Below are positions 1-7,697 of a stretch of DNA of 64,000 bases, piece after piece. The stretch spans positions 1 to 64,000 of the forward strand of contig CALCNX010000071.1 in the NCBI GenBank assembly GCA_937899715.1. The letters are read 5' to 3'. The stretch's first letter is position 1. Every line of letters starts with the position of its first letter. A model generated the notes under the pieces. It saw only the letters and a program-made list of their open reading frames with translations. It was not told the origin of the DNA and did no database searches. The DNA comes from an uncultured bacterium (lineage in GTDB: Bacteria; Bacteroidota; Ignavibacteria; Kapaibacteriales; UBA4661). A program made the position numbers and the translations under genes.

Positions 1-165
1 GATAAGCTTATCCCGGAATTTCACCCCGATACGTTTGAAACCAACGTGAGTGGGCTGTATGTGGCGGGTTCGGTGATGTGCGGCTGCCAGACGTGGAGTA
101 TTTTTATTGAGAATGGTCGTGCCCACGCAAAGCCGATTGTGGAGCATATTGTAGCGGGTTTGTGA
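1..165 (+). CDS. C-terminal end of a YpdA/thioredoxin-reductase-like flavoprotein (partial)
   Basis: Only the last 54 codons are present; the start lies before the window. The visible tail contains HPDTFETNVSGLYVAGSV, then an IENGR stretch and a short C-terminal helix. This is the FAD-binding end typical of the two-domain NAD(P)H-flavoprotein disulfide reductase fold, and closest in feel to YpdA (bacillithiol-disulfide reductase) proteins, where GLYVAGS contacts FAD and FIENGR follows. The CXXC of true thioredoxin reductase cannot be judged from this fragment. The TGA stop is at 163-165. Confidence 0.7.
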   Translation, partial: DKLIPEFHPDTFETNVSGLYVAGSVMCGCQTWSIFIENGRAHAKPIVEHIVAGL

Positions 166-287
166 GCCAAATCAAAAAAAATTGTAACCCAACGTCGCTT
201 CTAGGCTTTTTCATAGTAAGCCAGTTTATGGTGAGCCAGCCAACCGGAGGCTGCTTCTACAGTTTCGCTCATTCACTCTTCTATACT

Positions 288-1517
288 ATGAAAACGCTTT
301 TATTATTCTCAGCAGCGCTCGTTGTGGCATTTGTATTTACCTTCACCCATACACAAGCGCAAACAACCGCAACGACCACAGCTATCAGCACTACCACAAC
401 GCAATCGCTGACACTTTTCCCCCGTGAAGCATATATGCCGATTCCCGTTAATATCGGCTTTGTTGCGCCGCTTGCGGTGGGCAATATTGTACAGGCAGCC
501 ACCGGAAAGCGCATCGTTTCTAATGTTTCTTTGCATCTTATCGGCGGCGTGGGAAACGCTCTGGAAGGTGTGGAGGGGTCGGGTATCTTTAACGTTCAGA
601 CCGATTATGTAAACGGTGTGCAGGGTGCAGGTGTCATCAATATCGTTGGTGGTGATGCGGCGTGGGCACAGGGTGCGGGAATTGCCAATATCGTGAATGG
701 AAGATTTGACGGGGCACAAGGCGCAGGTGTGCTGAACATTGCTGCAAAAGGCTTGTCTGGAGCGCAAGGTGCCGGGATTATGAACATTGCCAGTGGTAAA
801 GTGGAAGGAGCACAAGGAGCAGGTGTGGTCAACGTTGCGGGTGATTTGTACGGTGTCCAAGGTGCGGGAGTTCTGAATATTGCCGAAAACGTTCATGGCG
901 TACAAGGTGCGGGCGTGAGTAATCATGCGAAAAACGTTGCCGGGCTTCAAATTGCAGGGATTCTGAACACCGCTGTTACCGTTACTGGTGCGCAAATTGG
1001 GCTTATTAACATCGCAGAGAATAACGAAGGCGTAATGCTGGGACTATTGAGCTTTTCTGCTGCGCAGGGTTTGCACGTTGACCTTTGGACAGATGAGACA
1101 CGGTTTATTCGTTTTGGATTACGGACTGGAAACAAAAATTTCTATAACCTCTGGAGTTTTGGATTGCAGCCTTTTAATGGTATTACGTTATGGTCGATTG
1201 GATACGGCATAGGAACACAAATTTATATGTCAAAAAATGATTACATTGATATTAGTATCCTAGGCGAGTCCACTTTTGAAGGTACTGGCACACGTTTTTG
1301 GAATTATTCTACAAGTCTGGCTCACTTCCGATTTTTGTATGGGCATGAATTTTCAAAACACTTTGCTGTTTTTATTGGACCCACTCTTAATTTCTCTTGG
1401 TCTCAGTATGGAAATAACCTTCCGGAGATATTTCCAGCATCTTGGACTATTACCTCTGCTCCATATCCTATCAATAGTCGTGCATGGATAGGTATAAGTG
1501 GTGGATTTAGGTTTTAG
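288..1517 (+). CDS. Secreted surface protein with LA_2272-like glycine-rich repeats
   Basis: I start at the ATG at 288, which gives a clear signal peptide (MKTLLLFSAALVVAFVFT, cleavage after AQA); the open frame extends upstream to 162 but without signal-like sequence. The product is 409 aa. Roughly residues 110-260 hold about ten tandem 17-20-residue repeats built on the core GAQGAGVxNIA or GVQGAGVLNIA, a solenoid-like pattern resembling the LA_2272 surface repeat first seen in Leptospira. The last 150 residues alternate aromatic and polar residues and end GGFRF, as outer-membrane beta-barrel strands do. I infer an outer-membrane or surface protein; no enzymatic motif is visible. Confidence 0.65.
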   Translation: MKTLLLFSAALVVAFVFTFTHTQAQTTATTTAISTTTTQSLTLFPREAYMPIPVNIGFVAPLAVGNIVQAATGKRIVSNVSLHLIGGVGNALEGVEGSGIFNVQTDYVNGVQGAGVINIVGGDAAWAQGAGIANIVNGRFDGAQGAGVLNIAAKGLSGAQGAGIMNIASGKVEGAQGAGVVNVAGDLYGVQGAGVLNIAENVHGVQGAGVSNHAKNVAGLQIAGILNTAVTVTGAQIGLINIAENNEGVMLGLLSFSAAQGLHVDLWTDETRFIRFGLRTGNKNFYNLWSFGLQPFNGITLWSIGYGIGTQIYMSKNDYIDISILGESTFEGTGTRFWNYSTSLAHFRFLYGHEFSKHFAVFIGPTLNFSWSQYGNNLPEIFPASWTITSAPYPINSRAWIGISGGFRF

Positions 1518-1541
1518 GAACATTTCGAGCAATACTTACCG

Positions 1542-1580
1542 AAACCCCGCACAAAAAGACGTTTTTTTGTGCGGGGTTTT
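1542..1580. terminator. Bidirectional rho-independent terminator
   Basis: A near-perfect 16-bp stem (AAACCCCGCACAAAAA paired with TTTTTGTGCGGGGTTT) with a short GACG loop is flanked by A and T runs. It lies between two convergent genes, the repeat protein ending at 1517 and the M1 peptidase ending at 1587, so it can serve both. Confidence 0.9.
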
Positions 1581-1586
1581 CTTTTC

Positions 1587-3842
1587 TCAGGGTAAGAGCA
1601 TAAACTTCTGTGTCGTTGTGCCGGAGCCTGTCTGCAATCGCAGGAAATATGTGCCTGTCGGTAGATTGAGTGTTTCTCGAAAAAGATGTATTCCGGGGGA
1701 TGCCAAGCCCTCGTAGATTAGGGCTACTTGCTGCCCCAGCACATTCACTACATCCATCGTAATCGTACGCTCGAAGGCAAGCGACAAATCAATATTCAAA
1801 CTCTCGCCGATGTGAATTGGCTGCGGGTAAACCGTAAGTTGTGCTTCTTGTGCGCTCGTGCTAAATTGTGCAACTCGTTTTTCGCACAAGATATTATCAG
1901 CTTCATCAATCACCAAGCTATCAGGCTCGAAGGGCAAATCGAATGTTATTTGCTCACGGCGATTGTTCATGGTTATAGTGCGTACAATGCGTACGGTATC
2001 GGGGCGGCTTCCAATCTGAGTAAACTTCATAAATGTTACTTCGACAGGTAGATGGAATACATTCGGCACGTTTGCTCCCGTTTGAAGTTGCGAAAGGGAG
2101 ACAATATTGCGAAAAAGCAGCGAACTGCTGGTTGGAGAAGGTACTTTCTGTTCTACTCGCCACGCTGCACCGAAAACAGGGTGTCCGCTTCCGTAGACCC
2201 ATTCTTGGAAGATATTGCTAACGGGCACGGGGACTTGCGTTAGGCGCTGCCGTATAGTTTCTTCAAATACTTGCTGCAAGTCTCGTGTTGACGCGGCATT
2301 GAAGGCAAATCGCGCCAAATAAAGCCGCATGGCGGGGAAATATACGCTATCGCCGTAGATTCGGCGTAAGGTGTGAAGTATCCAGCCGCCTTTTGCATAT
2401 GTAGTGGCATAATTGAAAATATCGTCAATCGAAGTTGGTGAGTTTACATAAACCGACTGCATATTCGTTTTGCTTGCAAAGTAGCCGCTGCGGAAGCCTT
2501 GCATTGCAACCATATTCCACGAGCGCCCGCCCCACGACTCGTACCAAAGCGCCTCGCCGTATGTTGCAAAGCCCTCATTGAGCCAAATGTCTTCCCATGA
2601 AGCGCACGTGACCTTATCGCCAAACCACTGGTGCATAAGTTCGTGAGCAATGCCCGCAGGAGAGGAGCCTCGCAGCCACGAACGGTTGATGGTAGAGATG
2701 CTTTGATGCTCCATGCCACCGGCGAAAAAGGGTTGTGCTATTACGTGACCATACTTTTCAAACGGATATTCCCCGAACCAACGCGAGTATGCCTCCATCG
2801 TGCCAACGGTGATTTCAAATGATTTTCGGGCGTTGTAATTTTTGTTGTTAAATGGAAGGTTCGTATCATCTTCTTTCCAAAAATAATTATCTACCGGGAT
2901 ACTATCGTTAGGATTGCTAACTCTCTTGTACCACTGGCGGTACTGCTCGAATACTGAAGCTGAGACAGCCATGAGATAGGGCGCAATGGGTGAGGTGTGC
3001 TTCCAGACAAACGTCTCGCCGCCTAAAGAATCCAAGCGGCGTTCCTGCAAAAGCCCGTTGGCTATTGCTTGATAACCGCGAGGAACACGAACTGTTATGC
3101 TCACAAGTGCTTTGTCGTTGGGTGTGTCGTTGCAGGGCATCCAGCGCCGTGCACCGTAGGGTTCGCTCATGGTATAAGCAAGGCGTTGTGGAATGAATAC
3201 CGAATCATTACCAGTACGAATAGTACCTAAGCGCCCCTTGCGATAGAGCATGAAACCTGTGCCATCATCGTCGTTGATGGTGCTTGTGTGTGTGTAGTGC
3301 AGCCGCAGGCGTAAGGTGTCGCCCATACGAGCATTGGCAGGAAGCACAAGGTTGATTGTTCCGCTATCAGCTATTGCGCTTGGCAAGAGTGTTTGCGCCC
3401 GCTCAGTACCCCAAAACGCGCTGTCAATTCGCATCTGGGAAGCGTTGAGCGTAATGGCAGAGGAGGAAAGAGAGCCTCTTTCTGTATCTAAGCGGAGTGT
3501 TATCGTTTGAATGCCATTAAATTGGCGGTCTCTGCCTATTTCGCTCGTCGCAGATAATGTTTGTGTCCAATCCATGAAGAGATCGTAGCGGAGCACATCG
3601 TAGCCTCGTTGTAGACTTGCGGTCAGGCTGGAAGATTGCTTTCGGCTCAGAAAATTTTGAAATGCTTGAGATTTAGTGCTCGTCGAACTTGGAATGCTAT
3701 GAGAGCAGTTTTTGTGCTCCATACTAGATTCTTCCTCAAAAAGTGCTGGGCTTTGAGCAAACGTCTGGACAGTCAGCAGAACCCCAAGCAAATGTAAGTG
3801 GAGTAATGCTCTCAAAATTAAATTCCTGCTACATCCTCTCAT
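1587..3842 (-). CDS. Secreted M1-family aminopeptidase with T9SS sorting domain
   Basis: 751-aa zinc metallopeptidase of the gluzincin M1 family (aminopeptidase N-like), predicted to trim N-terminal residues from peptides outside the cell. The zinc site is H400-E-L-M-H404 with the third ligand E423 in NEGFA, the canonical HEXXH-18-E spacing; the exopeptidase motif GGMEH lies just upstream. An N-terminal signal peptide ends near QTFAQS. The last 80 residues (VYPQPIHIGESLNIDLSL... to FMLLP) form a type A T9SS C-terminal domain, so the protein should cross the outer membrane by type IX secretion. Its ATG overlaps the TGA of the upstream MarR gene (ATGA), implying translational coupling. Confidence 0.93.
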   Translation of the reverse strand: MRGCSRNLILRALLHLHLLGVLLTVQTFAQSPALFEEESSMEHKNCSHSIPSSTSTKSQAFQNFLSRKQSSSLTASLQRGYDVLRYDLFMDWTQTLSATSEIGRDRQFNGIQTITLRLDTERGSLSSSAITLNASQMRIDSAFWGTERAQTLLPSAIADSGTINLVLPANARMGDTLRLRLHYTHTSTINDDDGTGFMLYRKGRLGTIRTGNDSVFIPQRLAYTMSEPYGARRWMPCNDTPNDKALVSITVRVPRGYQAIANGLLQERRLDSLGGETFVWKHTSPIAPYLMAVSASVFEQYRQWYKRVSNPNDSIPVDNYFWKEDDTNLPFNNKNYNARKSFEITVGTMEAYSRWFGEYPFEKYGHVIAQPFFAGGMEHQSISTINRSWLRGSSPAGIAHELMHQWFGDKVTCASWEDIWLNEGFATYGEALWYESWGGRSWNMVAMQGFRSGYFASKTNMQSVYVNSPTSIDDIFNYATTYAKGGWILHTLRRIYGDSVYFPAMRLYLARFAFNAASTRDLQQVFEETIRQRLTQVPVPVSNIFQEWVYGSGHPVFGAAWRVEQKVPSPTSSSLLFRNIVSLSQLQTGANVPNVFHLPVEVTFMKFTQIGSRPDTVRIVRTITMNNRREQITFDLPFEPDSLVIDEADNILCEKRVAQFSTSAQEAQLTVYPQPIHIGESLNIDLSLAFERTITMDVVNVLGQQVALIYEGLASPGIHLFRETLNLPTGTYFLRLQTGSGTTTQKFMLLP

Positions 3843-4486
3843 GCCAAGCCTCCTTTTAGCTCATGATGCGGGCAATCCAGTCGAATATCAGAAAAATGAA
3901 GATTCTGGTCAAGAAGGCGACAATAAGAATCAGTGCTAGAGGATAGATTCATGGTATTGCGAGCGTGGAAGGCGCACGTAAAGCAGGTGCGCTGTATGGT
4001 TAGGATTCCTTCTTTGTGAAACGAATGAATGATAGAGACAAGATGTTCTAAAAGAAATTCCTGCTCAATAGGCGGCATTCCCCCAAGCGCTTCGTTGAAT
4101 TTTTGAGCAAAAAGTGAAGTCTCTTGTGATAGCGTATCACCTTTATCTGTTAGGTTTATGGTGTAACTCCTCGTATCATTTTTTTCCGTGACCTTTTCGA
4201 TAAGCCCTTTTTCTTCGAGCGACTTAATCGCATCGCTGACTGTAGGCTTCGTCATATTAAATTCTTGTGCCAAGTAAGACACCTTGCGTTGTGCCGAGGG
4301 ATGGAATGACAAAAAGGTCAGTATTTGGATTTGGAGGGGCGATAATCCTGTGCTTTTGCTTGCTTGCCAAAGCATGACACGGAAGGCTTCGGAGATGCGC
4401 TCAAACGCCACGACAATTTTACTCGTGGTATTGATAGAGTTGTAGTGCGGATTAAAGATTGTCGAAGAGGGATGTAACGTAGGCAT
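3839..4486 (-). CDS. MarR-family transcriptional regulator with C-terminal cysteine cluster
   Basis: I choose the ATG at 4486 because GGAGG stands five bases before it; the frame is open a further 36 codons. The 215-aa product has a MarR winged-helix core: helix AFERISEAFRVMLWQ, the recognition region KVSYLAQEFNMTKPTVSDAIK, the wing EKVTEKNDTRSYTINLT and the dimerisation helices. After this comes a tail containing TCFTCAFH, then SYCRLLD and RLDCPHHE: four cysteines and nearby histidines. That arrangement could bind a metal or act as a redox switch (inference). The gene overlaps the M1 peptidase gene by four bases and probably controls the pair and perhaps the divergent KdpD-like gene. Confidence 0.85.
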   Translation of the reverse strand: MPTLHPSSTIFNPHYNSINTTSKIVVAFERISEAFRVMLWQASKSTGLSPLQIQILTFLSFHPSAQRKVSYLAQEFNMTKPTVSDAIKSLEEKGLIEKVTEKNDTRSYTINLTDKGDTLSQETSLFAQKFNEALGGMPPIEQEFLLEHLVSIIHSFHKEGILTIQRTCFTCAFHARNTMNLSSSTDSYCRLLDQNLHFSDIRLDCPHHELKGGLA

Positions 4487-4667
4487 TGTTGCCTCCAAAG
4501 ACATTAAGGTGTAGGAAAGTATGATATTAGTTGTAAGCAGAAAGTGTTGCGATAGGTAGGAGTGCTTCTGAAAAGCTCTAAAAAATTGATACATTGTAAT
4601 TTAGCGAATTATCCACATTCTTACAAATTACTTTGTTTATGAAATATGATTTTTTATGGCTATTTGC

Positions 4668-4687
4668 TTAGGAATCCTTTAGGAATC
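4668..4687. repeat. Tandem TTAGGAATC direct repeat in divergent intergenic region
   Basis: TTAGGAATC occurs at 4668 and 4679, an 11-bp period equal to one helical turn, within the 355-bp AT-rich gap between the MarR gene and the divergent KdpD-like gene. It could be a regulator site; nothing else in this gap could be assigned with confidence. Confidence 0.3.
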
Positions 4688-4841
4688 TCTCAAAAAAGCA
4701 GAGTATTTCTACATTTTGTTAAAAATCGAAAATAGAGGTATTTTGCGCTTGTAATGAAAACTATTTACGGTAACCCTTGCTGCTACACTGCTTCTGAGCC
4801 GTGTTTCTAAAGAAGGTTACTATTACGGATTCGTCCCCAAT

Positions 4842-7697
4842 ATGGTCAGTTCATATACGTCGTCCGACACACCTCTTCCCACGTCACCACTTGCCAATAG
4901 TGATGATTTCGAGGACTCTTTGCCGTCACCCCTTGCCGCCACGCCCGCAGAAGTTTTTGAACAACTCCAACGAGATGATGCAGAAGAGCGACGCGGCAAA
5001 CTGAAAATCTTTTTTGGAATGTGCGACGGTGTTGGTAAAACGTACGCTATGCTCCATGAAGCGCATGAACGCAAGCGTGAGGGGAAAATTGTTGTCGTTG
5101 CCAGTCTGGAGATGAATCTTCATCCCGAAACAGATGCGCTCTTGGGCGATTTAGAGTATATTTCTAAAAATGGAAAGAGCAGCGATACCAAGAGCAGTGA
5201 TACAAAAACAAGCGATGAAATAGATATTGACTTCGTGCTGGAGCGTAAGCCCGACATTGTTATTGTCGATGACCTTGCGCATAAAAACGCTGATGGTGCG
5301 CGGCATCTGATGCGCTCAGAGGATGTGCGGGAACTACTGGATAATGGAATCAATGTTTTTACGACCCTCAACGTAAGTAACCTCGAAAGCCGCATTGATA
5401 CTGTGCGCCAGATTACGGGCATGGCGGTCACTAACACCGTACCGGACTCGCTTTTGGAAGAAGCAGATGAAATTGAACTGATTGATATTGCTCCCGATGA
5501 GCTCTTGAAGCGTCTTGCTGAGGGTAAAATTATTCCTCTCTCCAATCCCGATGCTATTAACCACGCAGCCAATACGACCTTTCGCAAAGGGAACTTGATG
5601 GCGCTGCGCGAGATGGCGTTAAGACTTGCTTCGGAGCGTGTTGACCAAGAATTGCGCGATTACATGGAGGAGCAGCATATAGCCGAGACGTGGAAAGCCG
5701 GTGAGCGTCTTATGGTGGCGGTGGGTCCTAGTCCTTACTCAAAGGCGCTTGTACGCTGGACACGCCGTCTTGCCTATTCGATGGATGCACCGTGGGTTGC
5801 GGTCAGCGTCGAAAATTCTGCACAAATGAGCGACAGCGCACGTACGCGTCTCTCCGAAAATCTTACCTTAGCGCGAGAATTAGGCGCAGAAATTATTTCG
5901 ACCGTAGATGATGATTTGGTAAGTGGTATTGTCCGTGCGGCAAAGCAAAATAATGTGTCACAAATTATTGTTGGCAAGCCGTTTGCAGAGCCGCAGCAAT
6001 CACTCTGGAAGCGGATAGTGGCATTTTTCAAAGGTTCTTCAAAAACCTTTATTGACAGACTGATTGAAGAAAGTGGTACGATAGATGTCTATGCTATTCG
6101 CGTCGAAGAAGCCGCGCCGGAGAAGCGCAAAACCTTTGCTCCGAGTGAATTTTCACGGTTCCGCTCCTCGCCGAAAGAATACATTGTTGCAGTGTGCCTA
6201 GCAAGCGCCGTTGCTGGCTTAGCGTCGCTTTTACCACAATTTGTCGGCTACCAAAGCGACGGCATGATTTTGCTTTCCACCACGACGCTGCTTGCGCTTT
6301 ATTTCGGTCGTGGACCTGTCTTGCTGGCTGGCTTTATCAGTGGTCTCTTGTGGAATTTTCTCTATATTCCGCCGAGATTTTCCTTTTCGATTGCTTCTAC
6401 TGCCGATGGTATTATGTTTGGAATGTATTTTGTGATTTCGGTCATTACTGCCGTGCTGACGAATCGCGCCAAAACCCAAGAACGAGCCGTGCGGTACCGT
6501 GAGGAGCGCACGGCAGCTCTGTATCATCTCGCTAAAGACCTTGCTGCTGCCGGAACAAAAGACGAGGTGTTGCGTAAAGCGGTTGTGCATATCGGGAGAA
6601 CGTTCCGTGCTGAAGTAGCTTTTTTTGTGCAGCACGACGGCGACCTTTTGGACAATGCTCTTCACGCATCAAGCACTGCGCGGCTGGACGAGGATATTCA
6701 GGACAAAGAGTACACTAATGCTGCATGGGTCTTTGGGAATCAGAAGCCCGCAGGGCGCTTTACTTCTACGCTTCCCAATTCGGAATTTTACTATACACCG
6801 CTTTCATCGCCGCGAGAGCAATTTGGCGTTATGGGTGTTCGGCTTCGGGCGGCAATATTCCCGCTTGACCAAAAGACGCTGTTGGAAAACTTTGTGAGCC
6901 AGATTTCATCAGCACTAGAGCGTGAGACCCTGAACGAGGAAGCTCAAAAAACGCAACTAAGCGAAGAAGCCGAGCGTTTGCACACGACTGTGCTGAATTC
7001 TATTTCCTACGACATTCGCAAGCCCCTTGCCGAAATTAGTCTTGCTGCTTCCAGTCTCGCCGATGAAGACCTCGCTGACGACAAGGAATCACGTGCTAAA
7101 CTGGCGGAAAGCCTTCGTAAAGCCTCTTCCAGACTGAATCATCTCGTCGAAAATCTTGTAGATATAACCCGTGTGGACGGAGACGACATCAATCTTCACA
7201 CAGAATGGTGCGAGGTGAGTGACCTAGTAGGGGTTGCCATGGCGCGGTTGAGACGGGAGTTGTCCGACCACATTGTGAACGTTGAAATTCCGATAGATTT
7301 TCCGCGCGTCGAAATGGATTTTGTTCTGATGGAACAAGCATTGGTCAATATCTTGCAAAATGCCGCCGAGCATGCATCCCAAGAAACGCCCATTAAAATT
7401 GCCGTCTCGAAGCAACCCTATAACGGTAAGAAAAAAGACATAAAAGCAGAGATGCGCCTTGTGATTGCTGATGGCGGACCGGGAATGCCAAGCGATGCCT
7501 TGGGGCAAATTTTTGATAAATTTTATCGTACACCCGGCGTGGAAACAGATGGCACGAGTTTGGGATTGGCAGTAACGAAAGGTATTATTGATGCCCACGA
7601 AGGCTCTATTGTGGCTGAAAACCGCAAGCAAGGCGGCTTGAAGTTTGTCATCACTTTGCCAATGCGCGATATGCCGCTAGAAAGCGCAGAAGCATAA
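4842..7697 (+). CDS. KdpD-like sensor protein lacking the phospho-acceptor histidine
   Basis: 951 aa with full KdpD architecture: an N-terminal KdpD nucleotide-binding domain with Walker A GMCDGVGKT (about residues 59-67) and a DDLAHKN motif where the paralogue has DELAHTN; a universal-stress-like domain (about 275-390); four membrane helices (about 440-530); a GAF-like region (about 560-700); and HisKA plus HATPase regions. The H-box reads NSISYDIRKPL, with Tyr723 in place of the histidine (compare NSISHEFRTPL at 37864-40596). The N box (NILQNAAEHA) and DGGPGM survive; the G2 box is GTSLGLA. A low-complexity SSDTK repeat sits near residues 107-122. It is far from the kdp operon and has no response regulator next to it. 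I infer a pseudokinase, perhaps a modulator of the real KdpD. Confidence 0.88.
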   Translation: MVSSYTSSDTPLPTSPLANSDDFEDSLPSPLAATPAEVFEQLQRDDAEERRGKLKIFFGMCDGVGKTYAMLHEAHERKREGKIVVVASLEMNLHPETDALLGDLEYISKNGKSSDTKSSDTKTSDEIDIDFVLERKPDIVIVDDLAHKNADGARHLMRSEDVRELLDNGINVFTTLNVSNLESRIDTVRQITGMAVTNTVPDSLLEEADEIELIDIAPDELLKRLAEGKIIPLSNPDAINHAANTTFRKGNLMALREMALRLASERVDQELRDYMEEQHIAETWKAGERLMVAVGPSPYSKALVRWTRRLAYSMDAPWVAVSVENSAQMSDSARTRLSENLTLARELGAEIISTVDDDLVSGIVRAAKQNNVSQIIVGKPFAEPQQSLWKRIVAFFKGSSKTFIDRLIEESGTIDVYAIRVEEAAPEKRKTFAPSEFSRFRSSPKEYIVAVCLASAVAGLASLLPQFVGYQSDGMILLSTTTLLALYFGRGPVLLAGFISGLLWNFLYIPPRFSFSIASTADGIMFGMYFVISVITAVLTNRAKTQERAVRYREERTAALYHLAKDLAAAGTKDEVLRKAVVHIGRTFRAEVAFFVQHDGDLLDNALHASSTARLDEDIQDKEYTNAAWVFGNQKPAGRFTSTLPNSEFYYTPLSSPREQFGVMGVRLRAAIFPLDQKTLLENFVSQISSALERETLNEEAQKTQLSEEAERLHTTVLNSISYDIRKPLAEISLAASSLADEDLADDKESRAKLAESLRKASSRLNHLVENLVDITRVDGDDINLHTEWCEVSDLVGVAMARLRRELSDHIVNVEIPIDFPRVEMDFVLMEQALVNILQNAAEHASQETPIKIAVSKQPYNGKKKDIKAEMRLVIADGGPGMPSDALGQIFDKFYRTPGVETDGTSLGLAVTKGIIDAHEGSIVAENRKQGGLKFVITLPMRDMPLESAEA

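Noticed and set aside
605..832. Minus-strand frames opposite the repeat protein (GAPCAP-like)
   Set aside because: They mirror the periodic plus-strand repeat and have no ribosome site or family.
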